DNA of 64,000 nt, taken from positions 186,001 to 250,000 of the forward strand of contig CASHSZ010000002.1 of NCBI GenBank assembly GCA_949358305.1. The letters run 5' to 3'. The translations under genes were made by a program, and so were the position numbers. Below the pieces are notes generated by a model. The model was not told the DNA's origin and did not search any database. It was given only the letters and a program-made list of their open reading frames with translations. The stretch comes from Strigamia acuminata (Eukaryota; Arthropoda; Chilopoda; Geophilomorpha; Linotaeniidae). Below, one piece after another: positions 20,474-32,138 of the stretch (within the stretch, counting starts at the first letter, position 1; each line of letters starts with the position of its first letter).

Positions 20474-23400
20474 ATTCTTACAGTATTGGATAGCCGGCTG
20501 GCTATCCGCAAAAACACAGGGCGTATTTCGCTCGAGACAAAACATTATCTTCGCGTCGTAAAGGCGCTCGAGCCAAATAACTTCTTTCACCCCATCGACC
20601 ACGGCGAGAAATTCGCTCTCCATGATCGACAGGGAGGTCATCGATTGTTTGTGGCAATTCCACGAGATGGGAATGCCACCCATATAGACAATATGTCCCC
20701 CAAAGCTTCGTCGTCTGTCTTGATCTAGGGCAAACGACGCGTCGGTGTAAACTGTCAAATTCTCGTTTTTACAGTTCGATAAGTTAATCGAATAATTCGA
20801 CGTGGTGGCCAAATATCGCAGGACCTGCAGTAACATATTGACATGGCGCGTCGAATGCGTCTCGTTATACTGGGAAAGCACTATTACTGAAAACAGTATG
20901 TCGGGTCTGGTTCGGCTGGCGATGAACAACAGACTTCCGACCAGAGATCTGTACGGGAATGAGGTGTCGGCTTTTTCCCCGGTTCTTACACCTTGAATCA
21001 TGGTTCCCGGGGTTACTGGAACCTTTACTCGATGGCACGAGTCAATCCCGTACGCTTTACAAAGCTTTTCAATATATTTCCGTTGGTGGATTTTAATCAT
21101 GCCCCCGGACCTATCAAACTCAATTCCTAAAAGTAAAGTTACGGGCCCCAGACTCACTACTTCAAACGATTCCCGTAACCACTTCAAAACGCATTGTTCC
21201 ACATAGTCATCCTTGGAAAACAACACGATATCGTCCACGTAAAAGATGACTATTGCATCGTTGTCTAGGGCATAGACACAGTTTAAACCCAACAACGGTT
21301 GAAAGCCCAATTCAAGTAGTCGTATGTGGAGGACCTGGTACCACATACGACCGGACTGGTGTAATCCATAAAGTGCTTTTAAAAGCATCCAGCATTTATG
21401 CTTATTATGGGCGGTACGATATCCCTTGGGGATCTCCATGTACTGTACCGTATCGAGGTCCCCGTAAAGGTACGCGGCCTTGATATCCAGGTGTAAATCC
21501 CGCCATCCCTTAAGGATTACCAAAGTGCAAAAGAACACTATCACTAGCACGAAGTTGACGACGGGGGAGAACACCTCCGTAAAGTCAACTCCGGGCTTTT
21601 GCTTAAAGCCCTGTGCGACAAGTCGGGCTCTGTAGCGTTGGATAACACCCGTGTGGTCGCGCTTCATCTTGTATATCCATTTCGATCCCAAGAGAGTCGT
21701 ACCCTCGTCTAAAGTTGTTTTGTCAACTTCCTTGTAAACCGTTCTTTCATCGAACACATCAATCTCCTCTCTCATGGCTTTTATCCAATCAGGACGCTTG
21801 ATGTGGTACATGGCTTCTTCGTAGGTTTCTGGCTCGACGGCACAGAAACCTGCAAACCCTAACGGTTCACCGTCCCCCTCTAATGTCTTAAAGTCAAATA
21901 AGGTCGCATCATATGCGTACCCTTCTTCATCGCACCACCGTGCGATGTCAACTCGACTTCTTATCTTATCCTTTAAGGGCGTGATGTAAACAACATCTAT
22001 TTGTCCCGCCGTCGCTCCGTCTTTGCGGACGGATGCGCGTCGTTCCCATTCCGCCATATTTAACGGCAGTAGTTCCGGATGTAACATCACGTTCCCTTGC
22101 TTTTTCTTTGATCGTGATCCACGCCGTGTTTGAATCCCAGGAGGAATTTCAGGTTCCCCATCATTGTCAGGATAGATGTTGAAGTAATTCCCATCATCCC
22201 CCTTCGCCCCACCAATTTCTTCAACAGGCTCATCCCCTGTATCCCCGTCTCCAAAAATAGGGTTCCCCTCAACGGGCATGAGTGGGGGTTGCTGAGCTGC
22301 CTGTTTAGCGACTGGCCTCAATTCAGGTCTAAAAGTAGGCTTTGGGGTCGTGGGCAATGCGGGTTTCACTTTTTGCTGCGGAACAGGTTGTGGAACCTCC
22401 TGTATCGCAGGAGGGGGTTCCGGGATTTCCGCCGGAATTGGGTCACCGACAACACTGTCGTCGTCAGAAAATGACCCATTGAACGAGTCCGAACTCGAAG
22501 TATCAAAGTCATTCTCCAATTCAGGCGACGCAACCGTCCCCAATTCAAACCAGAAATTGTTTTCAAAAATTTTGACGTGTTTAGACAAAAACACCTGATT
22601 TTTATTCGGATCCCAAATTCTATAGCCGCGTGTAGAAGCGGCGTATCCAATTAATGCCCCAGCCCATGCCCTGTCTTGTAATTTCCCACCCCGAGTCTGA
22701 GATGGGATATGGACATAAGTTAATGAGCCAATGCACTTGACATGGCGAAGGGACAATTTCTTATTATAAAACACAGAATAAGGTGTTTTCCCACCAATTC
22801 CCGTATGTGGAAAACGGTTTTTCAGATATACAACTGAAACGGCAAGCTCTGCCCATAGAGTGGCGGGAAATTTATTCTCAAAAAGAAGTGCCCGAGTACC
22901 ATTAAGGATGGTACGGTTCGCCCGTTCGGCGACCGAATTCATTTCTGGGCTGTATGCATTAGTCCTCATACACTTAAGCCCAATTGTCGCCACATAATCG
23001 TCCCATTGTCTAGATATGAACTCCCCTCCATTATCAGTTTTTATAGCCTTTACCTTCTTAGAGGTCGTTCGCTCAACTTCAAGTAGCCACCGCTTGAAAT
23101 GTCCTAAAACGTCACTTTTCCGTTTCATGATGATTATCCACATAAAGCGGGAAAAATCATCGATGAGAATGAGATAATAGTACGCCCCACCCAATGTTTG
23201 AACTGGCGCGGGGCCCCACACGTCTAAGTGCACTATTTCCAAAATACTTTTTGTCGTAATTCCAATTATTGGGGGAAAACTAGCACGTGTACTCTTCGCC
23301 CTGGCGCAAAAGTCACACGTCGACAACTCCTTATTCGAGAGTTTCAGCCCAAAAACATCAGTTGACTTTTCTAACCCCGCAATTCCCTTTGCATTTAAAT

Positions 23401-25312
23401 GCCCTAGGCGGGAGTGCCAAATGTCCATCGTTTGAGCCTTATCTTTCTTGTCAAAAGTTTTAACCCCATTAGTAGAATTGTTCCCATTCTCTGCTTTGTC
23501 TGCATTGTTCTGCACAATTGAACTTGCCTCCTTAGAGGCATTGGCAGTCTTTGCCTTAATTTTATTCGAAACATTCGCTTGCGCATTAGTCGTAACATTC
23601 GCAGGCGCGTTGTTCGCAACACTCGCTTGCCCCTTTATCGCTGGTGCAGGTTTCCCTGACTCACTCGAATTTTGGGTTAATGCGTCCTTAAAACTAGGGT
23701 ATGTTAGTATCGAATTTACAACTTCATCGCCTTTTATAAGCGGACTAGAAGACACTGTCGCAGCCTGTTGCGCAGGTAATGCGGCAGTGTTCACAGGGGA
23801 AATACGACAATTGACCTTATACATCCGATCACTCGTGCGTTCCGCAGTGATGGAAGGGTCATCAATTTTGTCGTTATAAATAACCATTTTGCCATTTTTA
23901 ATCATGGTCGTTGCCCCAGCTTCATCCGTGCGACCCAACGAAATCAAATTCTTCCTAAAGTTGGGTGCATAAAATACATTATGCAATGTAATTGCACGGG
24001 TGCGGGTTCCATAAATCGATGTCAACGTCACATTTCCTATTCCTTCGATTCTCGACTTTCCTTCTCCCTGTTGCACGTGGCCAGTTAATGGCTTGAAGTC
24101 GGAGAACCAGTCTTTGTTGAAGGAGAAATGGTCCGTCGCCCCTGTGTCGACGTACCATTGCGAATCATAATTCGCGTGAGACACGTGGGAAGCCGGCACA
24201 GGGGGTTGTTGTTGAAGCCAAATCGCCGCGGAGTAATAAGAGACTGGAGAGTCACTGAATATGTCAGCCTGTGTGACAGTGGCCTTTTGCTGGCCTCTTC
24301 CACGTCCCTTGCCCCGTGGATTGCCTCTAAATTGTCCAGTTTGGTTTCCTTTTGCTTGGAATTGCTGTTTCGGTGGAGTAGGGCATTCACGGGCGAAGTG
24401 GCCCGTCCCACCGCAAGTAAAACAGATGCGTGGGCCGCCGGGTGCATTTCCACCACGTCCGCGTTGTCTTCCGCCTTGGTTAAAGAAGGCACCAGTGTTC
24501 TCCAATGGCGCCTTGGAAGGCACGCCAAACTCGTCGGTTGTTACATGTAGGCGGTTGTATTCGCCTACCAGGCGTTCCTTGACCGCTGCTGCCGTGAACT
24601 CTGTGTCACCCCAGTGATAAACCGTCTGCTTGACCGGTTCGTATTGGGGTGGCAGCAGGTCAAGATATTGAAAGGCGTGAAACTCATCAGAAATTTGAAT
24701 CTTGACATCTGCAAGCTGTACTACTTTCCGATCAACACGTGCGGTGAAAACAAACATCTCTTCGTTTTCATGCAACCGCATGTCTAAAAATTCCCTGCGA
24801 AGACGGGCTTTACGTGCCCGGGTCGTGGGCTGGTAGGCAGCTTTCAGTGCCTCCCACACTTCTTTAGCAGTGGCCTGGGCAACCGCCACGACCTGTTGGG
24901 CCTCGCCGCAAGCCAAACAAATGGTGGAGCGGGCCCTTTCTTCGCCTTTCTCAAAATCCCTTGTCTCTCGAAACGGTGATCCGGCCGGCGGCTCTTTTGT
25001 CTTGCCGGTCACGTGGCCCCAAACACCGTACGATTGGAGGAGGAGCTGTACCTGTACGCTCCAGGTCGGATAGTTGGTTCCGTCCAACTTTTTCACGTCC
25101 TTGTAATCATTGTTGCGGTCGGTCAACACGAATATAGAAGAAATGGGCATTTGCGGTTTGAAATTCCCGCCACTAAGATTTGATGATCGTATAGCAAAGT
25201 ACGTACATAAACCGTGCTGGAAACCACAATAATCACTCCCGAATCCATTGTTGCATGAGGAGAAAGCAAACGAGAGCACTGTTGAAAGGTATCCGAGTGC
25301 TTGTTTATCCAT
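20468..25312 (-). other. 1,614-codon chimeric frame: BEL LTR leader ORF fused to copia Gag-Pol
   Basis: The frame starts at the ATG at 25312 inside the 3' LTR of BEL element C. It uses the first 67 codons of that family's leader ORF (start MDKQ, ending VLTDRN), crosses the LTR edge at 25111 and continues in frame into B1 Gag at DYKDVKKL. It then runs without a stop through protease, integrase, RT and most of RNase H, to a stop in the adjoining LTR. Only the nine N-terminal Gag residues of B1 are replaced. Both elements point the same way, so a transcript started in C's 3' LTR could read into it. The fusion is plain in the sequence; whether it is expressed is unknown. Confidence 0.8.
20474..25110 (-). 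pseudogene. B1 gag-pol, main part (Gag to RNase H), open but separated from both ends
   Basis: This is the central part of B1's polyprotein, continuously open. It lacks the first nine codons (34465-34440, beyond element C) and the last 64 (7699-7506). Using the numbering of the 1,614-codon frame that contains it: zinc knuckle near 297-310; protease Asp 389 (DTGATD); HHCC zinc with Cys 666 and 669; integrase D697, D760 and E796 (D-D-35-E); an acidic, proline-rich linker at about 930-1060; RT with Asp 1276 (LDIKAAY) and YVDD at 1358-1361; and RNase H from about 1480. The early Gag run has four C, unlike B2, and all catalytic residues I checked are present. B1 was therefore probably functional before it was disrupted. 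Confidence 0.95.
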
Positions 25313-26621
25313 AAGCCAGCGGGGAAAAGAGATTAACTACTCCCGACACATTGGAAAAGATGGCGGAAATAAAGTTAAACACGAGCTAAAATTCAACAAC
25401 TTCTTTAATGAACGGTTAGATGAAAACTGAATAAAATACACGAATGTAATTGGCCCTCAAGGGAGCCGCACATGCGCAATACCGAAAATGGCACGCGCCA
25501 AGCCGATTAGCGGCGAAATACAGACACAAAATTCTCCGTTGTCATGGCAACGGAGGAAAACGAAATACAGGCAAAGTTGACAAATTGTGAAATTAGCACG
25601 GATTACAGTTTGTAATATATCAAAATGACCGCAAGAATGCAGTGAATAAAAAAGCTAATCATAACAATTCGATTCAATAAGTAAAACAATGAAAACGAAG
25701 CACAAAACAATGATCGTGTAGCAGACGATCGCAATAGCCAATCACAGGCAAGTATGATGACGTAACCGTAAGATTTGAATTTAAAATGGCTTTAAAACAC
25801 AAAATAACATAAGAATTCAGGTTAAAAAACATCGTAAACAAATAGTAAAATCAATTCAATCAATATACATCGTAAACAAATTGAAATAAAAACGAATTAC
25901 CGATAAATTCCAACATGGCGGCCTCGAACGTCATATTGGCGGTAAAACCAGTACATTTGAAATTAGATACACAGAATGTTTATAAAAACCACATAGGAAT
26001 GTTAAATAAAATTAGGAAATGTTATTTCCTGCACAAAATCACACTATTTATTCAACACAACACTTTGAAATAGATCGTAAGCCGCACGAACCGAACATTA
26101 TCGGCCGCGCCCATGCGGTGGCCGACAACGAACGTTCGCACTGACGAAACGAAAACACTTGGGCAATAATAAAGCACACCAGTCGAAAGAGCAGACAATA
26201 ATTAGTAGAAAGCAATTGTGAATAGAATTCTTAACAACTCGGAAAGTATAGAACGAAACGTTAGAAGTTCTAACGAAACGAGACTAGTAATGGAAAAATG
26301 ACGTCACGCGTGTAGCGTAACTGAACTGCACTTCGACGAATGTACCTAAAATTGCCGAAAATCATGAAAATGCATAAGAAATCAATGAGAAATGACACAA
26401 AGCTTCAAAAACACTTGAAATAACAGTAAATTAAAATGTAATATCAACACAAAAGACACTAAAAATACTGAAAACACTAGAAAATGTTTTAATAAGATAA
26501 AACCTGAAAAGCAATAGATGAAAATATTAGGCAAAAACTCAATTACACTATGAATATTTATTATGACATAAAACACAGTAATAAATGCAATTTCTAAAAT
26601 ATTTCCACGTTGTTTGCAACA
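25111..26621 (-). repeat. 3' LTR of BEL C (1,511 bp)
   Basis: The plus-strand edges are TGTTGCGG and TTTGCAACA. It matches 32929-34439 at an exact offset of 7,818 bp. Between its inner edge and the gag-pol stop are only 60 bp, with no clear purine tract on the coding strand. The outer edge joins B1 gag. Confidence 0.96.
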
Positions 26622-26681
26622 ACGAATTGCCGGCGAAAGGACAGAGAAGGAGAACCACACAAAAAATTCACAAAAGAAAAA

Positions 26682-29600
26682 TCACTCAAGTTCTAGGGCT
26701 CTCACATGCTTGACTGACCTTTTTAACTCACGTCCATCGGGTAGCACAACTTTTATCACACGGATTTGACCATCCTCACCGGGAAAAATTTCTTTTATCC
26801 TGGCAAGTGGCCAAAAATATGGGTTAGTACCCATTTTTTCTAGAAGCACTATTTGGTCTACTTTAGGGTTTTTGAAGAACTTATCACCTTTGGATTCATA
26901 AAAATTCCTCAATTGCATGAGGTAACTCTTTTTCCAAATTTTCCAGAACTCCCAAATAAATTGGCGTCGTTTAATGTCCAGTTTTCTCAAATCGGATTTT
27001 TTAATTGCACTCAATTGTTTGTTTATTACGTATTTAGGCATACCTCCGGTTAGAAAGTTTTCAGGTGCCAAAATTCTACCACCATCAACACTGTCGGGGA
27101 CATAACTTAAGGGTCGTGAATTTAGCACTGAACTAATTTCCAGAGCCAAAGTTTGGAGAGTTTCTAAGTCTACGGTGCTGCGCAACAATGTCTTTCGAAG
27201 TTTATCTTTAACAGAGCGGACTAGACGCTCCCACGCTCCGCCCATCCATGGAGACAGCGGTGGGATGAATGTCCAGAGCACCCTTTTTTCAGATAGGAAT
27301 GTTTTCACGTCATTATGACCGATGAGTTTCCCCCATGATTGTAATTCGAGGCTTCCGCGCTCAAACGTCTTACTGTTGTCAGAGAAAATCTTCCCGGGGT
27401 ATCCGTGGCGTGCCCCAAATCTTCTCAATGCAAGCAAAAACTTTGGCACAGAAAGGTCCTCTGAAACTTCTAAATGTATGGAACGGGTCACCATACACGT
27501 GAAAAGCAAGATGTAAACTTTTTTCTTTTCCTTCTTGTTGCTGCCGACATAAATGGGACCCAAGTGGTCCACTCCTGTGTTTTGGAATGGCGCCGCTGGC
27601 GTCACACGTTCAGCAGGAAGGTCACCCGTTGAAGGGTTGTTGCGTGCAAGTTTTCCTCGTCTGCAAATTTCACATTCTCTTATAACTGTCTGAATTGTTC
27701 TTCTTCCTCTAATAATCCAAAATCGTTCGCGTAGGTGATACAAGGTTTCGCTTATGTCACCATGAAGCAACTCCAAATGCACTTTTTTAATTAACAGTCT
27801 TGTTATCCAACTATCATAATGCAAGATAATTGGATAAACCTCATCAAATGTCAATAAAGATTTTTTCAAGCGGCTACGAAGTCGAAGTAATCCGTCCTCG
27901 TCAATGAAGAGCTCGAAATTGCGTAGGGTGGAATGTTTAGACAGTTCTCTTTTGTTTTTCACATCATCAATCTCCTCAGAAAAATGTAGCTTCTGGGAAA
28001 ATTGCAGGATCTTCAATTGGTTGTCCTCTAACTCGAGTGGCGAGAGAGGCTCACCGCGCAAAAGTTTGTTTTTCCATCGCAAAATGTATGAGAAAACTCT
28101 CAAAAGTCGGTTGTAATTTCGGAATCGTTTGAAGAATCGACCAATAAAGCTTTCTGTCACTTGAATTGTCATCACAACGATTTTTCGTTCTTCTTCTGGA
28201 AGATCCTCTTGTATAATTTCTCTTTTTTCCAGTTTCGAGACATCAACTCCAAACCACCAAAGTTTATTTTGCATCAATGTTTTTGAGTTATGTGGTCGAG
28301 TTAATAAATCTGCTGGGTTAAATTCTGTTGGTACATGAGACCATTGTTCGGGCTTAGTTGAAGAAATAATTTCTTGAACACGGTTTGAGACGTATGGCTT
28401 CCATACGTTCTTGTCCGAATTTATCCAGGCTAGAGTTATGGTGGAGTCCGAATAGTATTTCACCTCAGTGACCGGGTAACCGGGAAGAAAGTTTTCTAAC
28501 AGGTACTTGGTCATTCGCACTCCAACCACTGCTGCAGTTAATTCAAGTCGAGGAAGAGTCACTTTTTTCGTCGGCGCAATACGACATTTACTCAACAATA
28601 AAGTTCTTTTGCCCTCTAGATTGACGACAAAAATTGAACAGCCAAATGCCTTTGTGCTTGCGTCACAGAAAACTTCTAAAGTGATGTCTTGACCGGAATA
28701 AGTCTGCAGCCAACGTTGTACTTTCAATTCTTTTAATTTTTGTATGTCTTGACTCCACTCTTCGACTTCTTTTTTCTCTGAGTCAAGAATCTTTTCATCC
28801 CAGTTTTTTGTCCTAATCCAGATTGCTTGAACTAGCAGTTTCATTTGAAGCACAACAGGAGCAATGAGTCCCATTGGATCGAATATGGAAGCCATTAATG
28901 AAACAACTTCTCGCTTTGTATTCGGAATTTTTTCAATGGTCGGAATGTTAAACATCATGACATCTTCTGCCGTGTTCCACAATATTCCAAGCATTTTTAT
29001 AATTCCTAAGTCCAAAAACTCCTCTCCTCGCATATGAAAACCTTCTTTTTTCAAATTGTTGAAGACGTCCTTGCTTGAGGTCGCCCACTTCACGAGGGGA
29101 AGCTTTCCGTCGTCTAATATCATTTTCAGTTTCTTGCAATGTGATGTTGTGTCGGCTGTAAAATCTCCTCCTGACGTCAAATCATCCATGAAGATTCCAT
29201 CATCGAGTGCGTCGACTTCTTTTGCATGAGTTTCTTCAAATTGTTTCGCTTGTTTCCTAATCGTCGCACACAAGAGGAATGGAGAAGAAATGACGCCAAA
29301 TGGCACGACAATCATTCGCAGAACCATTAGATTATTCCACAAATTTTGCCATGAGTATGGCTCTTTGAAATAGTCACGAGCGACCCACAAAAAACGTAGA
29401 AAGTTTGTTTGAGTAGGGTTGATCATAACTTGGAGAAACGCTTGCTTAATGTCTGCTATTATTGGAATACAATAGAGACGGAATCTCACAATAACGAGTA
29501 TTAAGTCTGGATTAAGGGAAGGTCCCGGAAATAAACAGTCATTGAGGGAAAGTTTCCCCTTCTTGGATGAAGACGCGTTGAACACTACTCGAAATTTCGT

Positions 29601-31922
29601 CGTGTCTCGATCCTCCTTGATTACAGGGTGGTGAGGTATATTGTAGGTTCCTTTCTTCAAAAAACGCTCTTCTTTTGGGACTTCCTCCGCGTGATTTTCG
29701 TGAATATATTGCCACATGGACTCGTCGTAACGTTTTTTGTAGTCTTCGTTGGCATCTATTCTTTTGAGCGTGTTGGCCAGTTGATTCATGGCCAATTCCC
29801 AATTGGACTCCAAGTCGACTTCCTGACCATTGAATGGCAGCATGACTTCATAACGTCCATCGTCTAGACGCTTTGTAGTTGATTCGAATCGATCGCGAAT
29901 AAAGTCGGATTCTTTTTCTCCTGCATTTATTCCGATTGCTTCCAAGTTCCACAGTTTGTCCAATTTTTCTTGGATGTCTAAGTCGCATGTGTTGCAACAT
30001 GTTGTCATTCCTTCCTCATCCTCAAACAAATTGGTGTTTCCAGCCGCTCCAGCCAAGACCCATCCAAAAATTGTGTTAATGAGTCCAAGGTCGGCGTTTA
30101 CCTTTTTCTTGCCATCCTTAACGACCTTCCACCACACGTCGACTCCTAAAAGCACATCAATTTGAGCAGTCTTAGCTGGTAGGTCTTCAGCAAGTTCGAG
30201 ATTTAGTTTCTTCACTTTGTCAATCATTGATGAGTTCAGAATGCCTTGCACTCGTGGCAAATCTTCCACAGAAAGCATGGAAAGTTTCAAATCTTGAGTG
30301 TCATTTTTACTCTGCAGTGTGACATTGAACACATCGTAGTCCGTAGCTGCTGGAGACGAATCATTAAAACGTTGTGTGGTGGCAGAAACACTGCCGCACT
30401 TTTTAAGTTTCAGTCTTTCAACAAATTCTTTTGTGATGAACGATCGATGGCTTCCCGGATCAATCATCCCTCGAATGCTGTGAGTTCCTCCTGATTTTGT
30501 TTTGAGGTCCGCGGTGAAAATCATTAGTTGTAGAGTCGTCGAGATTGCGCATGAAACATGTGTTGTTACTTGTGGCTCCTTCGGCTTCTCCGCAGCGCTC
30601 GTTGAATTCTTCACCTCGGATTTTTTGCATATTGTGGAATGGTGTCGCCCACCACAATGTTTACAAGAAAATTTGACCTTGCAGTCTCCCACTCTATGCC
30701 CAGTTCTGAAACAATTAAAACACAGTCGGTTTTTCTTAACTATTTCGATTTTCGCGTTAATTTCGAAATCCTTTTTACAAGCGCCGTTTAAATGTTCATC
30801 TTCACAAAAAATGCACTTGTTTGTCTTGAAAGGCGTATTCTTGCTTTCAGATTTCGGTTCACTCTTCGTTTTTGCACTAGTAGACTGCTTGGCGTCTTGA
30901 GTAGTTGCGCACGTGGTCATTGAACCTTTCACTTTCGTTTTCTCTACGTCCGATTTTTCATTCTTGTCTTTTTTCGATTTTTCCGAGACGTTTTCAGTTC
31001 GTTCGGCCATCGCAACTTCATTCACAAAGAAATTGAGCAACGTAACAATGTTCTTATTTTGAATTCCGTGAACTTGGTAAAATCTTAATGCCATTGAAGT
31101 TGGAAACTTGCTAATTATGTCGGGCAATAAGAAAGCTCCGGAAGTCTGAATAGGAATTTTAAGTTGCTCTAAAAGTCTAATAGTCGCAGAAATCTTGGTC
31201 AAGTTTGTTTTTATCGCTTTAGTTGGATATACACTTGAAACAGCTTTTAATTCTCGAATTGATTTTATTAACGCAGTTTGTTGGGCATCCTCATCACCAA
31301 AATGTCTTTCGAGTTCTTCTCTTGCAAGGTCGTAGGATTCCTCGATCAGGGGAAAAGTTGAGATGAGAATTGCCGCTTCTCCAGTACACATAGTTTGTAA
31401 ATACTGGAGTTTTTCAATGTTACTCAGGTCTGGATCCTTGTGTACGGAGGTCTCAAAGTTGCTTTTGAATGTTCTATACTTCAAAATATCTCCGTCAAAT
31501 TTTACGGAATCCAGTTTGGGCAGCTTCGAATTTTTTCTAAACGTTGCTGTCGCGTTCAAGGTTGTATTCTGGTTTGAGCTTGTCGACGTATTTAATCTTC
31601 CTCCCAAAGTTGGAAGTGATCGCTTTGAAATTTCGTATCTCGTGCGAAGAAGATCCACTCTTGCTTGCATAGTCTCAAGCTTGTCAATGCATTCTAGATA
31701 ATAGCCGTGGTCCGAATATTCCTGTAGATCATTCAGCGCACCGACTATTCTCGTTTCTTTCGGGGTCGCAGTTTGCACCAGCGCTTCCAGTTCACCTGGA
31801 TCTGCTGTCTTCTCCGATATAGACAACAAATGATTCATTGCAGTGACTTGCGACTCCCAACGTTGTTGTTGCACTTCGATTTGATCCTCAGTTAGAAGAT
31901 CTCTCATTGTAGGTTCCGCCAT
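26682..31922 (-). CDS. BEL/Pao Gag-Pol polyprotein (1,746 aa), apparently intact
   Basis: It encodes the structural protein and enzymes for reverse transcription and integration in a virus-like particle. Domains in order: DUF1759-type Gag (about 1-300); Cys/His zinc knuckles (about 370-435, including CFNCFRTGHRVGDC); DUF1758-type aspartic protease with D488-P-G-S, where Ser or Thr is usual after Asp; RT with D824 (IADIKQAF) and D913-D914 (FMDD); RNase H with D1087 (FCDAST); zinc-binding integrase N-terminus (CEIC at 1417-1420); integrase core D1452, D1515, E1565; and a C-terminal DUF5641-type region (about 1690-1746). The length is typical of BEL/Pao. The start ATG at 31922 aligns with the Gag start of C0. 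The frame has no stop or shift. The unusual protease motif is the only oddity. Confidence 0.96.
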   Translation of the reverse strand: MAEPTMRDLLTEDQIEVQQQRWESQVTAMNHLLSISEKTADPGELEALVQTATPKETRIVGALNDLQEYSDHGYYLECIDKLETMQARVDLLRTRYEISKRSLPTLGGRLNTSTSSNQNTTLNATATFRKNSKLPKLDSVKFDGDILKYRTFKSNFETSVHKDPDLSNIEKLQYLQTMCTGEAAILISTFPLIEESYDLAREELERHFGDEDAQQTALIKSIRELKAVSSVYPTKAIKTNLTKISATIRLLEQLKIPIQTSGAFLLPDIISKFPTSMALRFYQVHGIQNKNIVTLLNFFVNEVAMAERTENVSEKSKKDKNEKSDVEKTKVKGSMTTCATTQDAKQSTSAKTKSEPKSESKNTPFKTNKCIFCEDEHLNGACKKDFEINAKIEIVKKNRLCFNCFRTGHRVGDCKVKFSCKHCGGRHHSTICKKSEVKNSTSAAEKPKEPQVTTHVSCAISTTLQLMIFTADLKTKSGGTHSIRGMIDPGSHRSFITKEFVERLKLKKCGSVSATTQRFNDSSPAATDYDVFNVTLQSKNDTQDLKLSMLSVEDLPRVQGILNSSMIDKVKKLNLELAEDLPAKTAQIDVLLGVDVWWKVVKDGKKKVNADLGLINTIFGWVLAGAAGNTNLFEDEEGMTTCCNTCDLDIQEKLDKLWNLEAIGINAGEKESDFIRDRFESTTKRLDDGRYEVMLPFNGQEVDLESNWELAMNQLANTLKRIDANEDYKKRYDESMWQYIHENHAEEVPKEERFLKKGTYNIPHHPVIKEDRDTTKFRVVFNASSSKKGKLSLNDCLFPGPSLNPDLILVIVRFRLYCIPIIADIKQAFLQVMINPTQTNFLRFLWVARDYFKEPYSWQNLWNNLMVLRMIVVPFGVISSPFLLCATIRKQAKQFEETHAKEVDALDDGIFMDDLTSGGDFTADTTSHCKKLKMILDDGKLPLVKWATSSKDVFNNLKKEGFHMRGEEFLDLGIIKMLGILWNTAEDVMMFNIPTIEKIPNTKREVVSLMASIFDPMGLIAPVVLQMKLLVQAIWIRTKNWDEKILDSEKKEVEEWSQDIQKLKELKVQRWLQTYSGQDITLEVFCDASTKAFGCSIFVVNLEGKRTLLLSKCRIAPTKKVTLPRLELTAAVVGVRMTKYLLENFLPGYPVTEVKYYSDSTITLAWINSDKNVWKPYVSNRVQEIISSTKPEQWSHVPTEFNPADLLTRPHNSKTLMQNKLWWFGVDVSKLEKREIIQEDLPEEERKIVVMTIQVTESFIGRFFKRFRNYNRLLRVFSYILRWKNKLLRGEPLSPLELEDNQLKILQFSQKLHFSEEIDDVKNKRELSKHSTLRNFELFIDEDGLLRLRSRLKKSLLTFDEVYPIILHYDSWITRLLIKKVHLELLHGDISETLYHLRERFWIIRGRRTIQTVIRECEICRRGKLARNNPSTGDLPAERVTPAAPFQNTGVDHLGPIYVGSNKKEKKKVYILLFTCMVTRSIHLEVSEDLSVPKFLLALRRFGARHGYPGKIFSDNSKTFERGSLELQSWGKLIGHNDVKTFLSEKRVLWTFIPPLSPWMGGAWERLVRSVKDKLRKTLLRSTVDLETLQTLALEISSVLNSRPLSYVPDSVDGGRILAPENFLTGGMPKYVINKQLSAIKKSDLRKLDIKRRQFIWEFWKIWKKSYLMQLRNFYESKGDKFFKNPKVDQIVLLEKMGTNPYFWPLARIKEIFPGEDGQIRVIKVVLPDGRELKRSVKHVRALELE

Positions 31923-32000
31923 TCTCTCTGTCCTCTCTCACAAAAAATTCGGCTGTGAAATTTGGAAAGAACAGATAAAAACGGGCATGACAATTCAACT

Positions 32001-32138
32001 TTGTTTTAATTTTTAAGAGAATAAATCTTGTAATTTTATCCCCCAAAAATTTCTCAATTTTCACGGTTTTTGTTTTAACTTTAAAGAGAATAAACTTTTT
32101 TATTTTATCCCCCAAAAAGCACTCAATTTTCACGGTCC
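32001..32138 (-). repeat. 69-bp tandem duplication before BEL C gag
   Basis: Two imperfect copies each run from TTGTTTTAA through ATTTTATCCCCCAAAAA to TCACGG. C0 has one copy near 303-367. On the coding strand the repeated core TTTTTGGGGGATAAAAT is purine-rich and lies about 100-200 bases before the gag ATG. Confidence 0.8.
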
